Below are positions 22,801-34,084 of a DNA stretch of 64,000 bases, piece after piece. Source of the DNA: Anaspis maculata (lineage: Eukaryota; Arthropoda; Insecta; Coleoptera; Scraptiidae); NCBI GenBank assembly GCA_949128115.1, contig OX421963.1, positions 40,593,979 to 40,657,978 of the forward strand, written 5' to 3'. Under the pieces are notes generated by a model that did not search any database, had not been told where the DNA came from, and was given only the letters and a program-made list of their open reading frames with translations. Positions within the stretch are counted from its first letter, which is position 1. Each line of letters opens with the position of its first letter. The translations under genes and the position numbers were made by a program.

Positions 22801-23779
22801 CCATTTTCAGAGCAATCTGAATTTGAAATAGTGGTTCTTGATGAGATTCTTGATTTTTTTGCGATGATTCGGTGTACCGTTTGCTTGTAAGATGCTCAAG
22901 CATTAACAACAGCCACAGGCAGGCTTGGTCAGAAAGAAGCGGTGTTTTTTGAGAAAAAATTGAAACAGATGAAAAATATTAGTTTTATTGAATCTGGGTA
23001 GTCAGAGGATGGCCATTTTTCTCAAGAAAAATTGAAAATTATGCAAAAAATGAAAATTTTGAAAATTTGAATTTTTGAAAATTGGAAATACACACACATT
23101 TTCTTTATAAACCCATTTGAAATTACTATAATTTTTGTAATTGATATTTATTCATTGGTTTTTATAAAACCTACGTTTACAGAAAAACACAAAAATTACG
23201 CCCTTATTTGGATATAATTTTTCCCGATCGTAGGAAAAATAGTGTACGTAACTCGCCGTAAAGTGTCTTACTTTGATTCGTGTGATTTCGGCACTCGGCT
23301 GCTCCTCGTGCATTAACTTACACACTCATGCGTAATGTATCACTTTCCGTACTTGTTACGTAATGTACTATTTCCGAAAAAAGTCCTCTATTGTTCGGTA
23401 TTATCGAGATATTTTTCGACGCTTCGTTGACTGTGAATTTTTCCCTGCTAAAACTTGAGCCACCCTGTATAGCAGATGCGGAGAACCTATGCAGAATGCG
23501 GGTGTACCACTTTGAGAGCCATTCCGAATCTTTAGTAGTTTATTTTAGTACATTGTTTCAAAAGAACTCCCTTGACAGTCGAAAAGAATAATTGAGACCC
23601 AATTCCAAAACAGGTATTCGCATTAGACAACCTCACTTTTGCCTAAAAATTATTACCCATAAGGCTTGATGGATGCATAAAAAAAGTTCAGTAGGTGAAA
23701 GTAGTATCTAGGTTTCTTGAAGTAAGAAGGGATACACTGCGTAAACGGGTAATCATGAAAATATAAACAAAGTAGGGTT
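22801..23779. other. Nothing recognised
   Basis: Non-coding sequence. The string CACCCTGTATAG near 23462 matches a tip motif (ACAGGGTG) seen at many repeats here, so a degraded transposon end may lie there. Confidence 0.35.
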
Positions 23780-26700
23780 TAACAAATACATTCATATTTA
23801 TTTAATATGCAATACAAAGAGAATCAATTCATATATTTCTATTAGAATATATTTATAATATAAAACAATTCCGGTATCTATTATTTACAGTATTTGTACT
23901 TTTGAGCAAATACTTGTATTGCATGTGTCTAAAAAAAAATACACGACTATTGTACATTGGTTGAGCATTTAGTAACTGTCATTGTGTAATGGCATTATTG
24001 AGGTTACTGTGTGTAGTTGTAAAAAAAAACTGAAATGATTCTCTTATTGAAATGATGCTGGACGCAAAATAGTTTCGATTTTATAAACACATATACCATT
24101 GGATAAATTTTCCGAACAAGAATTTGTATTCATCTTGTAGAATCCTGTTCTTTGCAGTGAACCAAAACAAACAGACCATTCAGCAACACAGAATTGAAAG
24201 AAAAAGACCAAACTCTACAAGACAAACAAAATTTGATATAAAGATTGTCTTACAAACAGAAATCAGGGCGTTCGAAGACAAGAGGAAAAACGCACAATTT
24301 TCCAAACACTCTGACTAAAAAATGAAAAAACATTTACAAGAGAATTAAAAACCCTGTTCATTAATATCCCAGTCTTTTGGTTATATCTGATCTCGCAATT
24401 TTTCCAACTTTGTTTTACAATAATTTTTTTATATACATCACATGAAATTATGCAACTTTTGATTGTTCAAAGTAAATGTTCATCAAGACGTTATAGACAA
24501 TTTTACAAGTCGATGAAGACTGAATTAGCACTACAAGATTTTCTTTTTGTAAATTGACAATAATACAAAGAGAAATTTAAAGTGATATAATATTTATATA
24601 AACATTGAAATGTAGTGTTTTTTTTAAATTGTTAACAAAACATATAAAAACTGAAATTCCTAGAGTACTGTATTAGACTATGGCACTTATTTTTAAGTAT
24701 TTCTACACCATTTCTGCTTTAGGAGATCTTGTGTGATTCATTCTTATAAAACTAAAGAGAAAATACAGCAGAAATAGCAGTAAGATTTTAGCAGATTTCA
24801 TTTTTTCGATTTTAGCTGCAATAGACGTTTTCAATAAAGCAGTCGTGTCTCTTCAGGAAGTCGTCACGGGTTACGATTAAGATGGGCAGTAGCCCAACGG
24901 TCATAACGATGTTTTCCGGGTCATTCGGCTTGTTGTCGTGGCGGCAAATTTGAATTTTGAGCAGAGTTTTTTGTAAAAATGAATGGAATTGAGTTTTGAG
25001 TTGAATTTTTGTGAATTTTTTGGTTTCTTGAAAATAATAATTGATGGTTTAATATATAGGGCAAGTGATAAATATATAGTTTAATGCTCTTTAGTCATAA
25101 ATTCAAATTGGCCACCATGACAACCCTTGAGCACGCCCCAAACCAACACCCATGCATTACAATCTTTTTCTACTGCGGAGGTTTTCTGATCTCACTCCAT
25201 TGAAAAGGTCCTTTAGTAGGTACAATATCTCTTATTTCTACATTGAGTATTTTCAAGCATTTAAACTACATTTTGAAATGGTCAATAATAACAAAATTTA
25301 AACAATCGTGCAAACTTAATTTCTTTTAAACATTTTCCAAAGTCCATTTCAATTTAAACAAAATATCAAGACTTTCCTATATAAAAATTCTAACAATAGT
25401 GCTATGACCATTTTTAAAAACAACATAATTCAAAGGTTTTTTATTGGAATGCATCTGCTTGGTAAATGAAATTTGGAATGCAGATATTCAAAAACACTTG
25501 TGGCGGCTTCAGATGAATCAGTCTTGTAGTTATTGTATACGTGTGTGAGGGGAAATCAACAGAGTTGTAATACGCGAAATAAAAAATATGGAATTATCAG
25601 TTTTAAAAATGGCAATCGCTCTCTTTCTCAAAAATTGGTAGTAAGTAGTACAGATGTAGTTAACAAAAAAAAGTCACCCAACTGGGATATCACATGATCA
25701 CTTGACCTCATCTCCGTACATAGTGAGTAGTAAAAATCATTTAAAAATTTAATTATATACAAATAATTGACTTATACAACTAATTAAATGCTATCACGTT
25801 TTATAAGTCTTGTAGCTCAACAAAATTTGGCTGTCCTGCTACAGCCTTCATCAAAAGTAAAAGATAAGTATAGGCCTGCACACCGCTATACACATTCTAG
25901 AAAAAAATTCTGTCATATTTTCACTAAATTAATCGTATACAAATAATCTATATAAACAAACACATTTACAAAACGATTTGGTCATTAGTTATACAGTATT
26001 TATATAGTTTTGACGGGACCTAAAAAGAGACAATATTATACAATTTTAGTTGAATTTTTTATAACAATTATAAGAAATCGACTACTTCCTAGAATAGAAG
26101 AGCTTGCATTAGATCCAAGAATTTCAAAATTCAAAATTGTGTGACTGGAATTTTAGGTGTGTAGACCCTATATAAAACTCTTAAGCAATAATGTGTACAG
26201 AATATACCTACTATATTTATAAAAAAAAAAACTGTAGGTCATACTATAAAGAATGGGTTCACACCATCACCATTTATCTGTTTAAATAAATATTCCATAA
26301 ATGTGTGTATAAGTATTGTAAATGAAAATTAAGATTATGTTCCGCTTGGCTTGATTTTACGTTGTCTTTTGCAGTTTTTTTTCTGTCACATAATTTTGAT
26401 AATAATTTAAAAAGCGCTTTTCTAATCTATTAGTGACACGAACTAATTTTACAATACAGGGAGCTGCTCAAACATGGGAAAGCGTGAATAGAGATTTGTT
26501 AACCCTTGGGTGAGATCACAAGTAGATAGAATACTACTTTTTATTTGTGACGTATGCGGTATAGCCTGCTAGTCATGGAACTGTTTGCTGGTTTCGAATA
26601 ATAGTACCTATGTATTTGAATGTAGGAAGGGTTACAGGAGGAAATTTTCGCAGAGATTTTTGCTAGCGAATTCTTACCCTAATGGATACCTTCAATGGTT

Positions 26701-27598
26701 TTGAAATACTGAAATAATGTTGGAGTAACTACGTATTATAAATTTTCTCCAGTGATCTTTAAATTTGTGCAGAAAGTTGTGAAATTAGAGGATCGGGTTC
26801 TGAACAAAATCGTTTATGATTCCAAGATGCGTCCCTCAAGAGTGTTCTTGTGTTTTCTTTCTCTTATTTTGGCTAACAGGTTAATGTTTTAAAAGAGATA
26901 ATCATTAGATCAAATTAGTTGAATTGCTAATAATGAATGACGCCACATTCATTCTAAACAGGTTACACTTTGATGCAGCTCCCTGTTACATACTGGACTT
27001 AAATGGTTTCTACAAAATGACTTTTTTCTTCTAAAATACAGACGAAAGCGATTTCCTCACGATGAGAATTACTAGGTGATTAAAATGGTATAATAAGTGA
27101 AAATATATAATTAGAACCCGTCAAACAGTTCTATCATTCTCTCTTGCCAATTTTACATTAAAGAGATCACATAATAGTAAAATCTAACTACAACAATAAT
27201 GTTTATACTTATTTGAAGTACCTTCTGCTTAAAGTATTGCCACTAAGTGAACGAGACACAATTTGAGAATAAAATTTAAAATACTTTTACATTTTACATA
27301 TATTTTTATATAATAATGTAAGGGTTATTTAATTTAAGTGCTACATTCCGTATGTTACAGTAAACCAAATCATAGTGGTTCTCAGCACCATGTGATAATC
27401 ACTCAGCTGAAATATCCTCCGGGGATATTCCATAAAATCACCAATAAATATGTGTGTGGGTTTGTGTCAACTTGTCCAAGTCGATGGTTTTGCTTTTTTC
27501 TGTTTTCAAAACTAAGTAACAACATCAGGATGAGGCTCAGTCCAAACACTGGCAAAGGGTCACCCAATACACGGACCCAGTTGCCAGCTTGCTGTTAG
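23780..27598 (-). other. Probable long 3'UTR of the zinc-finger gene
   Basis: This 3.8 kb stretch follows the stop codon of exon D directly. It is strongly AT-rich, has no recognisable transposon or long palindrome (unlike every neighbouring stretch of similar size), and holds no exon-like frame. An AATAAA on the minus strand at 23802-23797 lies just before the point where repeat-like sequence resumes. The length would be usual for a developmental transcription factor. Other AATAAA copies exist inside, so shorter forms are possible. Confidence 0.45.
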
Positions 27599-27915
27599 TC
27601 ACTGGGCCGGAAGTCCGTTGGGCGGTTTGAATTCTGAATTTGAAGCTGCTGCCTGGAACTGGGCCACGCTCGTGGGCGGGTTGAAGCTGGGCGCGTAACA
27701 TTGCGGAAAGTACAACTCAGGTTTGACCACTGTGGTCGGAGTCAGACCTCGCGGTAAGAGGCCGTTGGCGGTGAGCTTTCCGTCTGAACTGGTAGAGTCC
27801 CGGCGGGTCTTGGCCGCGTGAGGATTCATGTGGTTGTCTATATGCTTCTTGACTTCCGGTTCAGTGGCGAACCTCCGCCTGCAGTTGGGCATCGGACAGC
27901 AGAACGGTCTGTCAC
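27599..27915 (-). CDS. cg: Combgap-like zinc-finger factor, exon D (last finger, C-terminus)
   Basis: Terminal coding exon. It starts after acceptor GCATTCCAG|GT (27916) and ends at TGA (27599). With the split codon from exon C it reads QGDRPFCCPMPNC, then RRRFATEPEVKKHIDNH. This is a C2H2 finger with four residues between the cysteines (CPMPNC), unlike the two-residue spacing of the other fingers. A Ser/Thr/Pro-rich tail of about 70 residues follows, ending in PPNGLPAQ. From memory, fly Combgap has this same odd last finger; I could not verify this. It is 21.5 kb away from exon C. Confidence 0.75.
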
Positions 27916-28639
27916 CTGGAATGCAATGGCGAATGGTTACACCAAATGTAAAACCACAGCTTGAAATCGTTCGTATCAAACTACTGAAAGACAGAATCCG
28001 TGAAGAACTAGTAGGGTAGAGAACGTTTTGAACCCTTTGAAAGATCAGTTAGTTCAATTTCCAGCCAGGTCAGATGATCTTTCACTATGCGTTTCTTAGT
28101 CTGTAAAGCGCGCCTGGTACCGCTTTATAACTTACAGGGGTGGACAGGAGGCACCGAAGAGAACGCCAGGTTTCAGATTACAAGGATGCTGCAGCCTCCC
28201 AAAACAAGACCGCAAGCCATCCCGTCCTTCCTCATTTCCTAACTCTAATTTAACCAACCTCGTACCTTTACACTAGTATGCCGTTTTTAGTGATGTGGTG
28301 AGCACCGGAAAATTCATTAGTAGGTAAATGTACTTATTATAGGTAGGTAGGTACCCTGTATCATAATTTATAAGTGTGCCCTACATGTGTATGCAAAACA
28401 TTAGACTGTCCATTACTTGAAAAAAGTGGCAAGTAGGTCAGTAGCGGGAGGCGAAAAAGAAACATGCTCGCAAAAGGTCCCATGGTTATCCATTATGTAC
28501 ATTTGTGGATCCTGATGAGAATCCAAATTTGGAACCTTGTGTGATCTCCAGAACCATGGTAAACAATGAAGAAAATGGAGAATCTTGTGCCGTGGTCTTT
28601 CTTCTGGAAATCTTAGGGAGCGGAAAAAGATACATGAAA
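27916..28639. other. Start of the C-D intron; dispersed repeat
   Basis: About 28425-28560 is a diverged direct copy of a segment at about 30400-30560: both have 'GCGGGAGGCGAAAAAG'- or 'GCGGCGAAAAAGGGGC'-type starts, then 'GCAAAAGGT' and 'CCAAATTT'. No gene is seen. Confidence 0.45.
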
Positions 28640-29310
28640 ATTGTCAGTGATTTTGAAAGAATTCACTGATCTACAAAAAAAAAGGATTGTGACATTGATT
28701 CCATAAGCGTACTTGAAGCCCTTTACCCCCAAAATCCGCATCGTCTAATCATATTGTGTGTCGCATGATCGAGCTTTTGTCAATTTTGTCCAGGAACGAC
28801 AAGAGCACTATCTTTGTTTAGGTTAAAAGACACTCAGGTGTTCTAGGAAATGAGGGTTGACGCCCTGGCTAAAGAGGCTTTATTACTGCCTCATACAGAC
28901 AGAATCTTTTTTTTTCGGATGTTTTATCCATCTTCCGCAAAAACATCAGCACAGATTGGGAAGTTATATGGGAGGATTTCGGGGAGGATTATGTCCAGTC
29001 ATCCAAAAATCACTACACTTCGATTCATTCTCAACTCCCATCTCAAACACTTCTTATGGACTGTTATTCCTCAAGGTCAGATGTGGTTACAATGACAAGG
29101 CTAAAAATAAATCATGGGTGCTTTCCATCCCATCTATTCAGAATTGGCATTTTGGAAACGCCGGTTTGCTCTTGTGATAACGAATCAATCGGTGACATCA
29201 ACCACATAATCTTCGCATGCCAAAACCATCTAAGGCTAACAGGGAATCTCCTGGTGGGCTTGATGAACCTTGACTTGAATCCCCCTTACAACATTTCCTC
29301 GTTTTGGGCC
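28640..29310 (+). pseudogene. RNase H and C-terminal remnant of an I/R1-type LINE
   Basis: In shifting frames one reads SVLEALYPQNPH, then a degraded 'VKxHSGVLGNE' followed by VDALAKEALLLP, the C-terminal signature of RNase H in LINEs of the I group. About 300 bases on comes TRLKINHGCFPSHLFR, then CSCDNESIGDINHIIFACQN, the Cys/His knuckle that ends ORF2 in such elements. Stops and shifts interrupt every frame. This LINE is of a different clade from the one at 15-19 kb, which has no RNase H. Confidence 0.75.
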
Positions 29311-29317
29311 TAGTACG

Positions 29318-30165
29318 TAGCTTAGAAAGTCCATAGCTTAGAATGTCCATAGCTTAGAAAATCCTTAGCTTAGAATGGTCCGTAGCTTAGAAAGTCTATA
29401 GCTTAGAATGTTCGTAGCTTAGAAAGTTCTTAGCTTAGAATGGTCCGTAGCTTAGAAAGCTCACAGCTTAGAATGGCTCGTAGCTTAGAATGTCCATAGC
29501 TTAGAAAGTTCATAGTTTAGAAAATTCATAGGTAAGAACGTTCTTAGCTTAGAAGGTTCTTAGCTTAGAATGGTTCGTAGCTTAGAATGTCCATAGCGTC
29601 CAGACTACTGAAGATGACGTTTCATCTAGACAGATTGGTGTGCAAAATTGTTGAGAAAGTAAACAATCTCATTGCTAGGTATTCCGATTGCGGGTCTACA
29701 AAAAAAAAACTACTGAACCTGACGACATCCATGTACACAGCTCGGTGTGTGCCAAATTGCTGAGAACTTTTGAGAATTTCAATTTCTAGTATACCCACTC
29801 TGTGCGCGCAAGTTTCCATCGGATTCTAAGCTATGAACTTTTTAGCTACGGATCATTCGAAGATATGATCTTTCTAAACAGACATATCCACGCAGTCAAC
29901 ATTTTAAGCTACGAACTAATCTGAGGTGCGAATTTCCCAAGCTGCGACCCATTCTAAGCTATGGACCATTCTAAGCTAAGAACCTTCTAAGCTAAGAACA
30001 TTCTAACCTATGCATTTTCTAAGCTATGAACTTTCTAAGCAGTGAACATTTCAAGCTACGAACCATTCTAAGCTGTGAGCTTTCTAAACTATGGACCACT
30101 CTAAGCTAAGAACTTTCTAAGCTACGAACATTCTAAGCTATGGACTTTCTAAAGCAACGGATCGT
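29318..30165. repeat. Inverted arrays of a 'TAGCTTAGAA' short repeat
   Basis: From 29318 to about 29600 the word TAGCTTAGAA is repeated about 17 times at 13-19 base intervals, joined by short variable spacers such as 'AGTCCA' or 'TGTTCG'. From about 29822 to 30165 the inverted word TTCTAAGCTA recurs in the same way. About 220 bases of different sequence separate the two arrays. Together they form a fold-back whose arms are themselves tandem arrays. Confidence 0.9.
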
Positions 30166-30595
30166 CCCCCTCGTTTTCATCTCTACAGGATCATCGAATT
30201 GTACAATCTCTCATGCTGGAGTTTTTCAAAAATATAGACGTCAAAATATAAAAATCTCCTCAAAGTAAGATGGAGAGAATGTTCGCGTGAATAGTGGCCA
30301 TTGGCTAAAGAGCTTAGTACTTAAAGCCAACCCAAAAAAATCTACAAAAAAGTCCCCGAGGGATATGTGTTAACTTCTTAGTTTAGCCTCTATGACCAGT
30401 AGCGGCGAAAAAGGGGCAAATGCTTGCAAAAGGTACCACAATCTTTGATTTTTTCTTATAAAAAGTATATTTGGGGTTCATAATGGAAGATCCAAATTTA
30501 TAACCTTGTGACCTCAGGAATACCGATGGTAAAAAAAATTGATGAAAAATCTTGCGCCGCGGTTTTTTTTTGGAACTATGGGTGAACGGAAAGAG
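30166..30595. repeat. Dispersed repeat, diverged copy
   Basis: About 30400-30560 matches about 28430-28560 in the same orientation ('TTGCAAAAGGTACCA', 'GATCCAAATTT', 'ACCTTGTGACCTC'). The rest is non-coding. Confidence 0.55.
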
Positions 30596-30721
30596 CTACC
30601 ATGCGATCAACAAAATTCGGAATTGGGGTAGGCTGTGCTCTGGCCGAAAGCAGCTTGACATCCTGAAATTTGACCAGGTCACAGCCTACCTCAATTCCGA
30701 ATTTTGTTGATCGCATGGTAG
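30596..30721. repeat. 126-bp near-perfect hairpin
   Basis: The left arm CTACCATGCGATCAACAAAA (from 30596) continues through GAATTGGGGTAGGCTGTG and is inverted in the right arm, which ends CGCATGGTAG at 30721. Arms are about 43 bases with one or two mismatches; the loop is about 40 bases. It has the size of a small fold-back MITE or of a strong hairpin RNA. Confidence 0.85.
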
Positions 30722-30771
30722 GTATGTTTATCACCAAGTTGTACAAAATTCAATGATCTACAAAAAGGTCC

Positions 30772-31575
30772 CTGAGGGCATATGTCTAACTTCTTCAGTT
30801 TAGCCGTTAATCGTGTTCAGTTGCGGACCGTCCAGTTAAGTGGAAAACTTTGTCGTTAGATTACTGATGCTTGAATGCTGTGAGAACAACAAGAAAGAGA
30901 CATTCGAAAAACGTGAGCGACAAAGTTGTAGAGGAATAAATATTATAGAAGAAAATTATCGAGATCTTTACGGGCCAGGCTGGCCAGTTTCCACGCTGAA
31001 AATTCGAAACTTCCCCTATCTTCAGCGTAAAAAAGAAGATTTTACAAAATCTGAGGTGTGAGCAACTAAAGCTTAAAATATGTGAATATTATGGTGGTAA
31101 ATCAACTCCGCGGTCATATTTCCACACCAAATTCAGTGTATGTGGGAGTACAGGAGGGTTTCAGACTTTGAGGGTTTCATTTTTGTACGCTGTACATTGA
31201 CAAATCCCAATAGAGAACCGAGCTTCTGACTTTGTGTTACCTACCACACGGTTAGCCGCCATATATTGCACCAAAGATATATAATTCCCGTTTTTCCGGA
31301 ATACATCGGCACGGGTGGGCCTTGAGACAACAATCCTAAGTACCATTTTTCAAGATGATGGCAAAATTCCTCGCAAAATTCTATGTAACTTCGGTGTGAA
31401 ACATTTTTTGTATGACAAAAATCGTTAGCGAGCTTTAAGGCTGCGAAGTACAGCATTCAAGCAGTAATGTATAGCGCCAATGGTTTTCCCATTTTACTGG
31501 ACTGGCCCTCAACTTCAAACAATTAACGGCTTAACTGAAGAAGTTAGGCATAGTTATGCCCTCGGCGACTTTTTT
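30772..31575. mobile_element. Fold-back element with ~115-base arms
   Basis: 'TAACTTCTTCAGTTTAGCCG' (about 30790) and 'GCTTGAATGCTGT' (about 30869) recur inverted as 'CGGCTTAACTGAAGAAGTTA' and 'ACAGCATTCAAGC' at about 31530-31550 and 31450. The 560-base middle is non-coding; frames through it are not recognised. Confidence 0.7.
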
Positions 31576-31604
31576 GTGAATCAATAAATTCTCTAAAACT
31601 CTGT

Positions 31605-32160
31605 AGCTTAGGTTTTAACATGCTAATTTCCCCCCTTTCGGAAATGTCAGCATCATGTCGCCATCATCAACAAGAAGTGCACCAGCGTGGTTTTTGCCGA
31701 ATATCTTGATTTTGGGTCATCTGACAGCACAAAAGATGTGTTGAGTTATTTTGAAGCCAATGAAATTCCCTACAGTTTGGTTTTTAATTTGACTTTCTGC
31801 GACCTATGGTCTTTGAGATAGAGCTTCTGGAAACAAGAGTCATTGTCGTGAAGGCCATGGCCACTTGACTCGAAAAACTAAAATTTCGATGTGACAAAAT
31901 TTCAAAATGAGATTTCTCGAGAATCCTTCAAGCTATAGTTGCGGTGATGATCTTAAACTCTTTCTTTTGAACCGTAGATTGCGAATATTGAAAAGTCAAA
32001 AAAACGTCACATTGTGCATTTATACAAGGTGTAGTTACTAAAGAATCAAATCAGATCAGAGAAATTTTACATATTTCTTCGATTTAGCCTATGCGAAACT
32101 CTTAGCACCTATTACGAGTCCAATATCAATATGCATTTGCTCTGTAAGCTTCACTTATAA
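31605..32160. repeat. Dispersed repeat family, copy 1
   Basis: This segment ('TGTAGCTTAGGTTTTAACAT' to 'TTGCTCTGTAAGCTTCACTT') is present in reverse orientation at 48640-49175 with about 85-90% identity by eye. No protein is recognised in any frame. Both copies border a 'CCCTTAGATxCCCAAG' sequence (32811 and about 48640), so the full unit may be longer and is here split by nested elements. Confidence 0.75.
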
Positions 32161-32230
32161 CACTCAAGAAGTGGTCAGCTCACAGCTTTCCTGTAAACTG
32201 TTTTCAAGGCTCTCTGAAATCATCACAATG

Positions 32231-32553
32231 GAGTATAATACTAAAAAATTTTTTCGATTGAAATGGAAACTAGATTGAAAAATAATTGACCCGTGTTTTT
32301 TTATTTAGTCAAAACTCGTATCGTTTGGGCGCAATAAATGAATAACATCAACTAGTTCTGACGTCACAGCGAGTCGCCGCCTATACTGCTTGTGTAAATG
32401 ACGTCAGAAATAGGCAGAATATAGGAATTTCGTTTATTTATTGCGGCCAAACGATACGATTTATGGCAAAATAAAAAAATACGGGTCAGCTTTTTTTCAA
32501 TATAGTTTCCGATTCCATCGAAAACAAAATATTTTTTCAAAAGTATAATACTC
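32231..32553. mobile_element. MITE with GAGTATWATAC ends, copy 1
   Basis: Ends are GAGTATAATACT and AGTATAATACTC. The inverted similarity runs inward over 'TTGAAAAATAATTGACCCG', 'ATCGTTTGG' and 'CGCAATAAATGAA'. Copy 2 is at 36866-37165. Both share a central 'TTCTGACGTCA', which contains a CRE-like octamer. No target duplication was resolved. Confidence 0.85.
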
Positions 32554-32559
32554 TATTTA

Positions 32560-32732
32560 CAGTAGCAAGAAATGTATGTAATAGTATATCATATACCACG
32601 GACCAAAGTGAATTCTCAATCCGAGGGATTTGAGCCCTCGAGCAACAAACTTCACCCCGGGATTGAAAATTCACTTTGGTCCCTTATTGGTATATATCAT
32701 ATACTAAATATTACATACATTTCTTGCTACTG
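32560..32732. mobile_element. 173-bp MITE with CAGTAGCAAGAAATG ends, TA-flanked
   Basis: The left end CAGTAGCAAGAAATGTATGT and its invert ending CATTTCTTGCTACTG have TA outside (32558-32559 and 32733-32734). The arms are about 65 bases, including 'GGACCAAAGTGAATT'. It is a Tc1/mariner-type MITE by its TA flank and small size. Confidence 0.85.
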
Positions 32733-32812
32733 TAAATTTTAATGGTTTCAGAGGGCCTTTAAAACATTTTACAGGAAAGCTGTGAGCTGACCACTTCTTG
32801 AATGTATTAACC

Positions 32813-34080
32813 CTTAGATGCCCAAGTGGGGTAACCTGGGTCCCCCACATTTGGAAAATTGGCTGTAACTTTTTTGTATGTGGGAGTAGGCAATCCAATT
32901 CACAGATATTTGTCAAATGGAATGTGGGCTTGAGTCTCAATGTCAAAATTTGAAAATTTCAGCATAGGTGTAAAATAACTTGAACAAATAAGGTGAGTGG
33001 GCCCCCAAAGTACCCCACTTGGGTATCTATGTGATTTTAATAATTTAGCATGCAAAATGGCCTGCGATACTTGTCGAAAAAAAATTTGCGATGCCCATCG
33101 GAAAAACATTACTGCTTCCATGTCTGTTGATTGTGCTATGAGAGAATAATCTATTTTGGGCTCATTTTCAGTCATATTCTCTTCTTTATAAGTGGACATG
33201 CTGCATGTTGCTCTGCAGTCACACTTGTATGTTGGGGTTAAATGTTATAACCACTGCCTGGAGTTGTTCGGGAGAGAAACTGTGAGGAGTTTTGCCGGGT
33301 TGCGAGCTTCGCTCATAAATTTTTTGATGGAGAATGCCTTTTATAGCATCAATGAGTTCCTCAGCTCAAAAAACGAAGATAAAATTACTCGCCCGCTGCG
33401 TTATGGGTGTCCTGATTAAGTTATATGCTTTACGCATGATTTTACAAAATTGTGATGTGCTCTGATCATACTACTGTTTTATGTTTATATCTATTTCTTT
33501 ATTTACTTATTTAACATCGTTCTATTGTGCATTTGATTTGTGTGTATGTGTGTGTTTGTACCCCATTAACTGTGGCGACTTGTGCGTGCAACGACCTATG
33601 CTGTGGCGTCCGCTCTAGTTGTGGCGTCTTACACACGGTTGCCACAGCAAAAACCTTCACTGTCTCAAAAATAATCACCGCTTAAGGCTAGAACTTATAG
33701 AACAGCTTTTATAGAAGCATATTGACTTTGCATATGAAGGAAATCCTCGGATCTTCAAAACTTAGTGGTGTATAAGTGAATTCATCAGGTTGCCACAAGT
33801 AATTAGAAGTGCTTTGTGCAAGTTTGGGTATGACACCCATTTGTGACCTCCTGTGCTGAAGCGCCCCCTTGAGTTCACACACTAGTACTAAACCAAGAAT
33901 ATATTCAATGGTGTTGGTTGTTCTTTCGCAATCTGCACACACACATAATGCATCAGTGTACTTTTGTGGCACCCACCTGCAAAAAGTCGTAGAAAATTCA
34001 GATTTTTTAAAATCACCAACCTGAGCATAAAAAGATATTTCCAAACGTACCCCCTTTGTCCCCACTCACCCCCTTCGACT
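32813..34080. other. Non-coding intron sequence; short inverted motif
   Basis: 'GATGCCCAAGTGGGGTAACC' near 32818 and its partial invert 'AAAGTACCCCACTTGGGTAT' near 33007 form a ~200-base unit also related to sequence at about 48590-48645. The remainder (33030-34080) shows no recognisable gene or repeat. Confidence 0.5.
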
Positions 34081-34084
34081 CCAC

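Larger units (their letters stand above)
32163..32812. mobile_element. Inverted repeat pair enclosing two nested MITEs
   Basis: 'CAAGAAGTGGTCAGCTCACA' at 32165 is inverted as 'TGTGAGCTGACCACTTCTTG' at about 32783-32802, with matching 'GCTTTCCTGTAAA' and 'CTCTGAAA' further inside. Between the arms lie two independent small elements (32231-32553 and 32560-32732). Confidence 0.75.

Noticed and set aside
22721..22805. Candidate tRNA gene of Ser/Leu type
   Set aside because: Boxes A and B are good, but the acceptor stem does not pair and the sequence runs into a SINE body.
29318..30165. CRISPR-like array
   Set aside because: Repeats are only ten bases, spacers irregular and short, direction reverses midway, and the genome is eukaryotic.
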